From positions 1 to 8,677 of the forward strand of contig SBAT01000148.1 of assembly GCA_005240105.1 (NCBI GenBank): a stretch of 8,677 nt of DNA, written 5' to 3'. The stretch is from Chloroflexota bacterium. GTDB taxonomy: Bacteria; Cyanobacteriota; Vampirovibrionia; Obscuribacterales; Obscuribacteraceae. Positions 1 to 5,680 of this stretch are shown piece after piece. Within the stretch, counting starts at the first letter, position 1, and every line of letters begins with the position of its first letter. Under the pieces are notes generated by a model, which was not told the DNA's origin, ran no database searches, and was given only the letters and a program-made list of their open reading frames with translations. Both the position numbers and the translations under genes were made by a program.

Positions 1-93
1 GACCAGGGCGGCGTCGTAGCCGGCCAGCGGCACGTCAGCCGTCGAGCGGTACGTCGCCTCTGGGTTCGCGACGTCCACGGTGGCGACGACGTC
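1..93 (-). other. GC-rich foreign-looking coding fragment at contig edge
   Basis: The first 90 bases have 66 G or C (73%), while the sequence from about 110 onward is near 50%. Read on the minus strand from 93 to 1 there are 31 stop-free codons, 29 of them ending in G or C, as in high-GC bacteria such as actinobacteria. The peptide includes ATVDVANPEA and PLAGYDAALV, which resembles part of a Rossmann-type NAD-binding domain (Gfo/Idh/MocA style), but it is too short to assign. The plus strand here is the position where the amidase N-terminus should be, yet it gives an arginine-rich peptide with no amidase features before about base 70. I infer a chimeric join near bases 70-95. A genuine GC-rich neighbour gene cannot be excluded. 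Confidence 0.5.
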
Positions 94-762
94 GGAGCAA
101 CCCGTGATGGCGTGTTTGAAAAGGACTTGACTCTGCAACTCGTCCTCATGTACCGCAAGGTGCTTGAGGAAAAAGGCGCCATTGTCATTCTTCCTCGCGC
201 TACGGATCTACGTCTGGGGCTTGATGAGCGTGTGGGCACTATCCAAAAGCACCGACCTGATGTTGCGATAAGCGCTCACATCAACTCTTCTGAGGGTGAA
301 ACTAAGGCGACAGGTATTGAGACTTATTACACGACCCCGGAGTCCAAGCCGCTTGCGGAGTTCATTCATAAAGCGGTGCTTAAGTCGACAGGAGCGAAGG
401 ATAGAGGGATTCACCAGAATAACTTCTACATTCCCAAGAATTCGCCCGTGCCGACAATTCTATTGGAGCACGGTTTCATCAATAACTCGGATGAAAGAAA
501 GCTTCTCTCCTCGCCGGAATACCAGCGCAAATTCGCTGACGGCTTGGAGCAGGGACTGGAAGATTATTTCAAGTCTCTGGAGAAGAAGACATCGCCGGCT
601 CCATCCTCAACACCTACGCCGTCAAAACCAACTCCTCCTAAAGCGGAGCTGGTCGATGGGCAGACGTTGACCACCACACAAGAAGAAAGCCAAGGCCCAT
701 CCTATGCACCATTTTTCAAAGTGCAACCGGATGCAGAGTGGCCGGGTTGCCACGGATTTTAA
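76..762 (+). CDS. N-acetylmuramoyl-L-alanine amidase (Amidase_3), 5' truncated
   Basis: Zinc-dependent peptidoglycan hydrolase of the Amidase_3 family, which cuts the bond between N-acetylmuramic acid and L-alanine of the stem peptide. The visible family core starts at base 76 with HGGDDVGA, the remnant of the usual DPGHGG motif (first zinc histidine). It continues with FEKDLTL (zinc glutamate), SAHINS (second zinc histidine, residue 56 counted from the GTG at 112) and LLEHGFINN (catalytic glutamate 119). The catalytic domain ends near residue 155 and is followed by a Pro/Ser/Thr-rich tail of about 60 residues, which looks like a linker without a recognisable binding domain. The frame is open to base 1, but upstream residues do not match the family, so the true start and any signal peptide are lost at the presumed chimeric join. 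The GTG at 112 would remove the first zinc ligand and is not a believable start. It could be a host cell-wall enzyme or a phage lysin. The 184-aa gene follows 27 bases downstream. Confidence 0.87.
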   Translation, partial: HGGDDVGATRDGVFEKDLTLQLVLMYRKVLEEKGAIVILPRATDLRLGLDERVGTIQKHRPDVAISAHINSSEGETKATGIETYYTTPESKPLAEFIHKAVLKSTGAKDRGIHQNNFYIPKNSPVPTILLEHGFINNSDERKLLSSPEYQRKFADGLEQGLEDYFKSLEKKTSPAPSSTPTPSKPTPPKAELVDGQTLTTTQEESQGPSYAPFFKVQPDAEWPGCHGF

Positions 763-789
763 ATCAGTCATTTGTAAGGAGATACTATT

Positions 790-1344
790 ATGGCTAGACC
801 GAACAGAAAACGAAGCATCAGGAGCTTAAGGCTCTTGCTAGATCTATTCCGGCAAATTGTCGACTTGACCAGAGACATTTACGGCTCGGCGCTGAAGGCA
901 TTGCAGGACATGGCGAAATTGCCTAACGGAGTTGCCGTCACGGACTTTGAGAAGTACTTCAGTGCTGAAGCTGTACAAATTCTCAAGATGGTGGGTGCCA
1001 TCAGCATTGTCAGAAATGGACTGGATGTTACCGTTACCTTGGACAAAGCCAAGGAATTTGTGTCCGAAAACGGCAATGACAAAGTCTTTCTCAAGAAAGT
1101 ACTTTCATTGAGATTACCCAGTGCGACACCGACCGAAGTTCGCTTGCCCGACGTCAAAGGTATAAGCGGCCAGCAAAGTGGTTGGATTAACTGGAAGCTA
1201 TTGGCGCTGTTGCTCGAGCGCATGAATGCACAGCGAGACAGGCTCACTGCCAAGACTGACGTGACTACCATTAGCGTTGTCATCGACAATGAAACTGGCA
1301 AGGTAGTTAAGCAGCATCGCAGTCGAGTTAAGAAGACAGCGTAG
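790..1344 (+). CDS. Hypothetical protein, 184 aa
   Basis: I do not recognise this protein. It starts at ATG 790 behind a strong ribosome binding site, AGGAGA at 777-782. The first 13 residues are strongly basic (MARPNRKRSIRSL). Residues 14-45 look like two amphipathic helices, and residues 46-95 alternate helix and strand (DFEKYFSAEAVQILKMVGAI, then a beta-like segment LDVTVTLDKA), which could be a small winged-helix-like fold, though this is only a guess. The C-terminus is again basic (KQHRSRVKKTA). There is no signal peptide, membrane segment or catalytic motif. It lies 27 bases after the amidase stop on the same strand and is probably cotranscribed with it. Its stop is followed after 5 bases by a 113-bp hairpin repeat. 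The overall basic charge would suit nucleic-acid binding. Confidence 0.75.
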   Translation: MARPNRKRSIRSLRLLLDLFRQIVDLTRDIYGSALKALQDMAKLPNGVAVTDFEKYFSAEAVQILKMVGAISIVRNGLDVTVTLDKAKEFVSENGNDKVFLKKVLSLRLPSATPTEVRLPDVKGISGQQSGWINWKLLALLLERMNAQRDRLTAKTDVTTISVVIDNETGKVVKQHRSRVKKTA

Positions 1345-1349
1345 TCCCC

Positions 1350-1462
1350 TTTGTCATTCCGAGGCGTTAGCCGAGAATCTGCCGTATGTATCCCTGTTCG
1401 TGTTGTGTAACATGATCGGTGATTCGTTACGGTAGATTCCTCGCTTCGCTCGGAATGACAAA
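1350..1462. repeat. REPIN/MITE-like repeat, paired copy 1 (113 bp)
   Basis: A 113-bp element with inverted termini TTTGTCATTCCGAG (1350-1363) and its complement (1449-1462). Each end folds into a small hairpin of its own: ATTCC, GA, inner stem-loop, GA, GGAAT (left 1356-1378, inner GGC/GCC with loop GTTA; right 1436-1456, inner GC-GAA-GC on the complementary strand). The left hairpin lacks one G in its 3' arm. The reverse complement matches the element at 5559-5671 with about 12 differences over 114 columns, core included. It lies between the convergent 184-aa and 488-aa genes, 5 bases after the stop of the former. No transposase is encoded in the window, so it must be moved in trans, if it still moves. 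Confidence 0.85.
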
Positions 1463-1540
1463 GTAATGCGGAACGAAAAAAGGGAATGACACCACTTTTA
1501 AAAACAAGCAGTATACTACACCAAGTAGCAAGAAGCGACA

Positions 1541-1590
1541 AAAACAAAAACGCCGAGGCGGGGACTTGTTAGGTCCACGGTGCTCGGCGC
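1541..1590 (-). terminator. Intrinsic terminator of the 488-aa gene
   Basis: Read on the minus strand, the arm CGCCGAG (1583-1589) pairs with CTCGGCG (1551-1557). An inner GGAC/GTCC pair (1573-1576 with 1562-1565) encloses a 7-base loop. The stem is followed directly by TTTTTGTTTT (1541-1550). It lies about 70 bases beyond the stop of the 488-aa gene and has the classic stem plus T-run form in that direction only. Confidence 0.75.
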
Positions 1591-1602
1591 TTTGTTGCGT
1601 CA

Positions 1603-1651
1603 TGCGAACGTCCAGATTAAGTTCTCCGAAGAGCGCTTCTCGATGTTCGCA
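1603..1651 (-). other. Structured 3' UTR hairpin downstream of 488-aa gene
   Basis: Between the stop of the 488-aa gene and its terminator, TGCGAAC (1645-1651 on the minus strand) can pair with GTTCGCA (1603-1609). This encloses an inner hairpin GAAG-CGCT-CTTC (1628-1639). Both stems are perfect, but the outer loop is long. It may stabilise the mRNA 3' end or be a chance fold. Confidence 0.35.
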
Positions 1652-1657
1652 CGTCAT

Positions 1658-3124
1658 TTATTCTTCGCAGTGATGGCAGTGCTCGTTGTTGCAAGCGGCA
1701 GCATCTTCTTCCGTGGTTGAACCCAGGGGAAGAGGCAGGGGTTTGAAGTTGCAGAGCTCCGTTGGTTTGGAGGCGCTGTATACCTTCGTTCCGATTACAG
1801 TGAACAAGACGCCGTCATTACCAGGCTGGATGAGGTATGCCTGACCGTGAATGCGTCCACCTGACAGAACTTGTCCGACGTAAACGGCGGAGGCAATGTT
1901 CTTGTAGTCACGTGTGCGCAATTCGGACCTATCGAAGTTTGCTCCAACTTCGATGGCTTGGCACTGGGCAAATCCAAGTTGGCTGTTGGCGTCGGCGGTC
2001 ATGAAGTAGGTGTTGCTGAATGCGCCACCGGAGTTCAAGACTACGTCGATGCCACGCTGTCTGCGTTCATAGAGGGCCGCTTGACCAGGGATCATGCGGT
2101 TGAAATCTATGCACTTGAACAGCGTTCCGCGATACACGGCATTGCGAGCGGGTTTAAAGCCGTTCAACACAATGCCTGCGCCAAGCGGCAACACTTTGAC
2201 CCGCTCGTCTTTGCCAAAGCCGATAAGCTTCTCGAAATCACTGTCAGGAAACTCGACGTATTCCTTTTCGTGTTCGGGAAATTCCTCGGCAATTTGTTGT
2301 CCGAGTTCGGCTTGAATCTCAGCGAGCATGCGTTGTGCTTCCTTGTCGGCTTCGCCAGAGGCTTTCGTAGCTGCGTCTGATTCGGCAAATGTCTTTGCGT
2401 CCTTCAGCAGCTGCGCATTTTCCTCGGCGGTCATCGGCTCAGCGTCCTTGTCGCGTGATGCCATGGCTACGGAGATGTACTCGGCTTGCAAGCGCGCGAA
2501 GTACTCTGCCTTGAGCTTCTTCGTCAGGTTTTCAACGAACTTGCCGCTGGTCAACCGGTTGATGTGCTGTGACAGTCTTCGATCGAGTTTCATGGCCTTG
2601 GTCGACATCTTCAAGCGAATAAGGTCGCGACGAGTCTTTTCACGCTGAATAACATGCAGCGTGTCGACGTCGTTGCGAATGCCGGGACCCATGTTCTTCA
2701 GTTCGAGCACCACCGTGATGATGTTCGTGAAGACCAGGAACTTGTTCCTGATGTATTCACGGTAGAACTTGAACATTTGAAGTACACGTTTTTCCCAGCG
2801 CACGAATTGGCTGGCAGCTACAACATACGGATGCCCATCAGTCACGGGTGTGTCCGAGTTGAGCTTCTCGAATGAGTGATAGTCAAACTCGCCACCTTGG
2901 AAGATGAGCAAAACAGGAATGCCTTGCTTTTCCTTGTCGCGAAGAATGTCTATGAGCACCTCGTCGCAGGCCTCGTCGATTAGAGGCCATGCCCTATTGG
3001 CGACGGTAATAATTTCCGTGCCTACCGGTAGATCCGCTGTGGGAGCATAGATACCGGCTTTTGCCAAGCTCAAATCTGGGTGCTTGCAGATTGAGACAAG
3101 GAATTGGGTTTGTTTATCGTTCAT
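1658..3124 (-). CDS. Hypothetical protein, 488 aa, with Cys/His-rich C-terminus
   Basis: I do not recognise this protein. The ATG at 3124 follows GAGGAA by 6 bases, a good ribosome binding site. Residues 1-150 look globular with alternating strands and helices (for example GIPVLLIFQGG, 68-78). Residues 155-290 are highly charged and probably long helices or coiled coil (many K, E, R and A). Residues 305-455 look beta-rich, with repeated glycines and short strands (VLPLGAGIVLNGF, AYLIQPGNDGVLFTVIG). The last 11 residues hold three Cys and three His (C478, H482, C483, H484, H485, C486), able in principle to bind one metal ion. There is no signal peptide or membrane segment. It is the last gene of a three-gene minus-strand series with a metallophosphoesterase and ends before an intrinsic terminator. 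Phage or mobile-element origin is possible but unproven; a structural or scaffold role is only speculation. Confidence 0.8.
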   Translation of the reverse strand: MNDKQTQFLVSICKHPDLSLAKAGIYAPTADLPVGTEIITVANRAWPLIDEACDEVLIDILRDKEKQGIPVLLIFQGGEFDYHSFEKLNSDTPVTDGHPYVVAASQFVRWEKRVLQMFKFYREYIRNKFLVFTNIITVVLELKNMGPGIRNDVDTLHVIQREKTRRDLIRLKMSTKAMKLDRRLSQHINRLTSGKFVENLTKKLKAEYFARLQAEYISVAMASRDKDAEPMTAEENAQLLKDAKTFAESDAATKASGEADKEAQRMLAEIQAELGQQIAEEFPEHEKEYVEFPDSDFEKLIGFGKDERVKVLPLGAGIVLNGFKPARNAVYRGTLFKCIDFNRMIPGQAALYERRQRGIDVVLNSGGAFSNTYFMTADANSQLGFAQCQAIEVGANFDRSELRTRDYKNIASAVYVGQVLSGGRIHGQAYLIQPGNDGVLFTVIGTKVYSASKPTELCNFKPLPLPLGSTTEEDAAACNNEHCHHCEE

Positions 3125-3159
3125 AAGAATTCCTCGTTCTATTACTGAATTCTGCTGAG

Positions 3160-3234
3160 AATGTCACTCTGAGCAACGCGAAGAGTCTCGGCCGTTAAGG
3201 CGTGAGATTCTTCGCTCGCGCTCAGAATGACATT
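3160..3234. repeat. REPIN-like repeat, short paired copy (75 bp)
   Basis: Inverted repeat with termini AATGTCA (3160-3166) and TGACATT (3228-3234). The left end folds as ACTCT, GA, GC-AAC-GC, GA, AGAGT (3166-3186). The right end, on the complementary strand, folds as ATTCT, GA, GC-GCGA-GC, GA, AGAAT (3207-3228). These are the same fold as in the 113-bp copies but with different, mutually compensating arm bases and a much shorter core. It lies 19 bases after the stop of the 296-aa gene and upstream of the 488-aa start. Confidence 0.8.
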
Positions 3235-3253
3235 ACTCGAAATTAGCTAGCGA

Positions 3254-4144
3254 TTAGCTGATGGGATAGTCCACAAAGTACGGCTGACGCAGTGGTCCTG
3301 TGACAGACTCGCGTTGTTTCAACGCTTTGTACAGCTCCACGTAGAATGTGCGCAAAGCAAATTCGAGCTGGTCGATGCTGTCCAGGTAAACTACGCGCGG
3401 ATCGCTTACTTTGCCGTTGAAGCTGTGCTTCGGAACAAAGCAGACCCGTCCAATTTCTTGAACCTTCATGGCCGTCGAGTCCTTGTCGTCGACAAGAACC
3501 AAAATGCCGCGCTTGCGCATGCTCTGAACCTTTTCATTGGGGTTGAGAAACTCGATGCGCTCGTGCGCAATTGGCAGTTTGTTGTCGCGGACTAGTTTGT
3601 AGGTTCCATAGCGGGCCGAGTCTGATTCAAGCCAGGCACCGGTGTTGGGGTGTACCGAGCTGAAAGCCGGCACGTCCGTCCATAAGTGTAGCGTGAAGCG
3701 CTGCTTGCCACGTCCACCTTTGTGCAGGCGGTTAAGCATTCCAGGAATCTTTTTGGAAATCAATGACAGGTCCGAAAACCCGCCTCGATCCAGGCAAGAG
3801 TAGTCCATGAATTCGTCGATGAATTCATAAGGCGTGATACCACTCTTTGGGTCGTAGTTGAAGTTCCAAATCCTTTTGCTTGCGGCTATTCCGTCAAACG
3901 GGAGATTCTGGTGTTTTCTGCCTTCGGCGATATACTCCATATACTCCGAAAAACTGCCGAGGAAATCGAACAGCGTTTCGTGAGCGTCGAGAGCAGCTTC
4001 AGGTGCTGGAAGTTCGCCGGTGCGAATGCAATTACTGGTGACGATGTCCAATAGGACTGGGTCACGTGCAGCACGCCTAATTTTTCTGGCGAGTTTATCC
4101 AGCTGGGCCTTTGTGTCGCTGGTTTTTGTAGTTTTATTTTTCAT
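3254..4144 (-). CDS. Hypothetical protein, 296 aa
   Basis: I do not recognise this protein. The ATG at 4144 follows GGAG at 4155-4158 with a 10-base spacing. The N-terminus is Lys/Thr-rich and polar (residues 1-28, with KLARKIRRAARD), followed by a helical region to about 80. Residues 90-150 contain WNFNYDPKSG and a basic glycine stretch LHKGGRGKQRF. Residues 205-262 have an alternating hydrophobic pattern (RKRGILVLVDDKDS, VVYLDSIDQLEF) that could be part of an alpha/beta fold. There is no transmembrane segment or signal peptide and no known catalytic signature. It lies between the metallophosphoesterase and the 488-aa protein, all on the minus strand. An intrinsic terminator sits just upstream of its ribosome binding site, leaving no room for its own promoter after the terminator. 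Function unknown; it probably belongs with its two neighbours. Confidence 0.78.
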   Translation of the reverse strand: MKNKTTKTSDTKAQLDKLARKIRRAARDPVLLDIVTSNCIRTGELPAPEAALDAHETLFDFLGSFSEYMEYIAEGRKHQNLPFDGIAASKRIWNFNYDPKSGITPYEFIDEFMDYSCLDRGGFSDLSLISKKIPGMLNRLHKGGRGKQRFTLHLWTDVPAFSSVHPNTGAWLESDSARYGTYKLVRDNKLPIAHERIEFLNPNEKVQSMRKRGILVLVDDKDSTAMKVQEIGRVCFVPKHSFNGKVSDPRVVYLDSIDQLEFALRTFYVELYKALKQRESVTGPLRQPYFVDYPIS

Positions 4145-4160
4145 GGTTTAACGTCTCCGA

Positions 4161-4198
4161 AAACAACAAAAAGCCCCGCCGCGAAATGCAGCAGGGCT
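4161..4198 (-). terminator. Intrinsic terminator after the metallophosphoesterase gene
   Basis: On the minus strand the arm AGCCCTGCTGC (4188-4198) pairs with GCGGCGGGGCT (4172-4182) over 11 base pairs, including two G-T pairs, with a five-base loop. It is followed by a T-rich run, TTTTGTTGTTT. It starts 20 bases after the metallophosphoesterase stop codon and ends only a few bases before the ribosome binding site (4155-4158) of the next gene, so it may act as an attenuator. Confidence 0.85.
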
Positions 4199-4218
4199 CT
4201 AAGTCGCTGTATCGATAT

Positions 4219-5181
4219 TTAGTAGTCGGTAGCGAGGTATACTTTGCCGCCGAATACTAGTCCCCAAGTCTCTCTTCCGTCCGACAGGACCATAGGCGTG
4301 ATTGGCACAAGCTGTTCGCTTATGGTGCCGTCATGAGCCACGGTCCAAACTGTCAGGTTTAGCTGCCAATTTTTGTCCAAGTTGCCGATGTAAGCCATCA
4401 TGGCTGAACGAAAATCAGCAAGGAAGCCATTTTCCGACCATTTGATGACACCCTTACCAGTCGTTTGCCGAGCGCCGTTGGCGACTTTGTGCGTGTGACC
4501 GGTGTGAACGGAAATGTTCAGGTTGTCCGACATGACACGAGCGGCACCGCCTGGTTGACGAGTGCTTCTGTTGCCGTGTGTAGCCAGGTCGGTGTTGTTG
4601 ATGAGCAATCCACCATCAAAGCCGCCGCGATTTAGCGAACCGGCTAGGTGTGTGATTGGCAAATCTCTCGATATCTTCATGCGCTCTTTGGCATTGAATA
4701 CGCGTGAACCGTCGCGGTTGGTCAGGGTGGCCAATGGACCGGCAACTGTGTTCAAGTACGCTTGATATCTGAGGTGGTTGCCGTCGATGATGTACGTAGC
4801 TAACGCGCCGGTAGCCAAGTGTATTTCGGTAATGTCCTTGCCCGTTTGGGTTTCTTCGCGGTCGAGGTCATAACTCTTGGCATTGGTCGGTTGTGGCCAT
4901 CGGCTGATGTTTGGTTGGTCACCAAGGTCGCCGGCAAGAATGTTGATGGTCAGACCAAGGTCAGCGGCAAAACGAAGTGCGACTTGCCTAGCTTGTTCGT
5001 GTTTGGCATCGGTGTGCAGATCCGGCCAGAACAAAATCGTTGCGAAGTCAGGCACAGTGAGGTTGCGAACTTGCTGAAGTTGGGAGTACCCATACTTAGA
5101 GTTCACGGGGCGGTTGTTGAACAGAACTCCGTTGGCGATTGCCTGGCGTTCTGCTCTTGTGAGTTTGGAAAGATCTTTCAT
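4219..5181 (-). CDS. Calcineurin-like metallophosphoesterase, phage type
   Basis: A predicted two-metal phosphoesterase of 320 aa. The family motifs appear in order: PDLH (D54, H56), AGDLGD (G84-D85), DGNH (N135, H136), THGN (H202) and HTGHTH (H226, G228, H229, H231). These are the metal ligands and catalytic histidine of the calcineurin-like superfamily, although the usual acidic residue after GNH is a leucine. Residues 5-38 precede the catalytic core and resemble a small helix-turn-helix (ERQAIANGVLF, then SKYGYSQLQQVR), an arrangement I associate with phage phosphoesterases; this is inference. I chose the ATG at 5181 because GGAG lies 8 bases upstream; an in-frame start at 5235 has no such site and would add 18 residues. 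The substrate may be nucleic acid or a nucleotide but is unknown. It is the first gene of a minus-strand series with two unknown genes and is followed by a strong terminator. Confidence 0.82.
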   Translation of the reverse strand: MKDLSKLTRAERQAIANGVLFNNRPVNSKYGYSQLQQVRNLTVPDFATILFWPDLHTDAKHEQARQVALRFAADLGLTINILAGDLGDQPNISRWPQPTNAKSYDLDREETQTGKDITEIHLATGALATYIIDGNHLRYQAYLNTVAGPLATLTNRDGSRVFNAKERMKISRDLPITHLAGSLNRGGFDGGLLINNTDLATHGNRSTRQPGGAARVMSDNLNISVHTGHTHKVANGARQTTGKGVIKWSENGFLADFRSAMMAYIGNLDKNWQLNLTVWTVAHDGTISEQLVPITPMVLSDGRETWGLVFGGKVYLATDY

Positions 5182-5228
5182 GGGTTTGTCTCCATTGGAA
5201 ACCGTGACGTAATACGACAAACACCCAA

Positions 5229-5243
5229 CCTGCAAGTTGCAGG
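5229..5243. promoter_or_regulatory. Candidate operator palindrome near phosphoesterase start
   Basis: CCTGCAAGTTGCAGG is a perfect 7+1+7 inverted repeat, 48 bases upstream of the phosphoesterase ATG at 5181. It directly adjoins one copy of the 12-base repeat CAAACACCCAAC. It could be a repressor site covering a promoter whose -10 is TATTAC at 5209-5214. Symmetry is the only evidence. Confidence 0.4.
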
Positions 5244-5331
5244 AAGTGGGATGTTGAAAATGCTTTGAAATACTGGGTTTCTGGCTGATTTCTTTGTAAA
5301 AAGAGAAGAATAAATGATGCCCTCACCCTAT

Positions 5332-5372
5332 GGTAATTACCTATTGAAAAGCAAATATATATTTGGTCCAAA
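5332..5372. promoter_or_regulatory. Cluster of AT-rich palindromes, candidate operators
   Basis: Three palindromes lie within 41 bases: GGTAATTACC (5332-5341), CAAATATATATTTG (5352-5365, perfect 14-mer) and TTTGGTCCAAA (5362-5372), the last two overlapping. The second copy of CAAACACCCAAC begins inside the last one. The cluster is 150 bases upstream of the phosphoesterase start, where regulatory sites would be expected, but no binding protein is known. Confidence 0.35.
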
Positions 5373-5558
5373 CACCCAACTGGTGGCACTTCGCGTTAGA
5401 AGTAACCAAGGTGGAGTTGACAAGCGGAATTCGCGGTTGGCGCAGCTCGTTGAGCGTCGTGCGATCGCATATGTGATCGGATGATCCATGCAGTGGGAAG
5501 AGCAAAGCGATGCGCCCCTTGTCATCTTGTTCTTCTTCGTTGCATTGTCATCTCCACC

Positions 5559-5671
5559 TTTGTCATTCCGAGTGAAACGAGGAATCTACCGCAGCGAATC
5601 GCCGATCATGTTACACAACACGCACAGGAAAATATGCGGCAGATTCCTCGGCTAAAGCCTCGGAATGACAA
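5559..5671. repeat. REPIN/MITE-like repeat, paired copy 2 (113 bp)
   Basis: Same element as at 1350-1462 but in reverse orientation, and likewise 113 bp. The left end folds as ATTCC, GA, GT-GAA-AC, GA, GGAAT (5565-5585). The right end, on the complementary strand, is ATTCC, GA, GGC-TTTA-GCC, GA, GGAAT (5643-5666). The shared core includes CCGATCATGTTACACAACAC. It ends 9 bases beyond the stop codon of the DnaJ-like gene on the minus strand. Confidence 0.85.
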
Positions 5672-5680
5672 TGGGAGTTT

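Larger units (their letters stand above)
5182..5558. other. Non-coding region upstream of the metallophosphoesterase
   Basis: No convincing gene is present. Short reading frames here lack a ribosome binding site and family features. The stretch holds short palindromes at 5229-5243, 5332-5341, 5352-5365 and 5460-5469, and two copies of CAAACACCCAAC at 5218-5229 and 5369-5380. It should contain the promoter for the minus-strand series, possibly a weak -10 TATTAC at 5209-5214, but no strong -35/-10 pair could be recognised. No tRNA-like fold was seen. Confidence 0.5.

Noticed and set aside
879..1547. 222-codon reading frame on the minus strand
   Set aside because: It is antisense to the 184-aa gene and runs through the 113-bp repeat, whose translation gives the familiar repeat-derived peptide pattern. 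It has no ribosome binding site or family match.
1427..1657. 76-codon minus-strand frame ending in VIPSEARNLP
   Set aside because: Its C-terminus is a translation of the dispersed repeat, and the rest covers the terminator and structured 3' UTR of the 488-aa gene.
1871..2380. 169-codon plus-strand frame
   Set aside because: It lies wholly antisense within the 488-aa gene, which has a good ribosome binding site and full-length coding character. No start signal is present on the plus strand.
4819..5268. 149-codon plus-strand frame
   Set aside because: It is antisense to the metallophosphoesterase, whose catalytic motifs are intact in order.
5290..5302. TTTACA on the minus strand as a -35 for the phosphoesterase
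   Set aside because: The only -10-like partner (CAGTAT) is 19 bases away and poor. The pair is too weak to call.
5460..5488. TGCGATCGCA palindrome with three GATC sites, resembling the cyanobacterial HIP1 octamer GCGATCGC
   Set aside because: I noticed only this one occurrence in the window. HIP1 is meaningful only when strongly over-represented, so this gives no lineage or function evidence.
5182..5558. Possible tRNA or small RNA gene in the long non-coding region
   Set aside because: No cloverleaf, T-loop consensus or terminator-bounded hairpin was found; only short palindromes are present.
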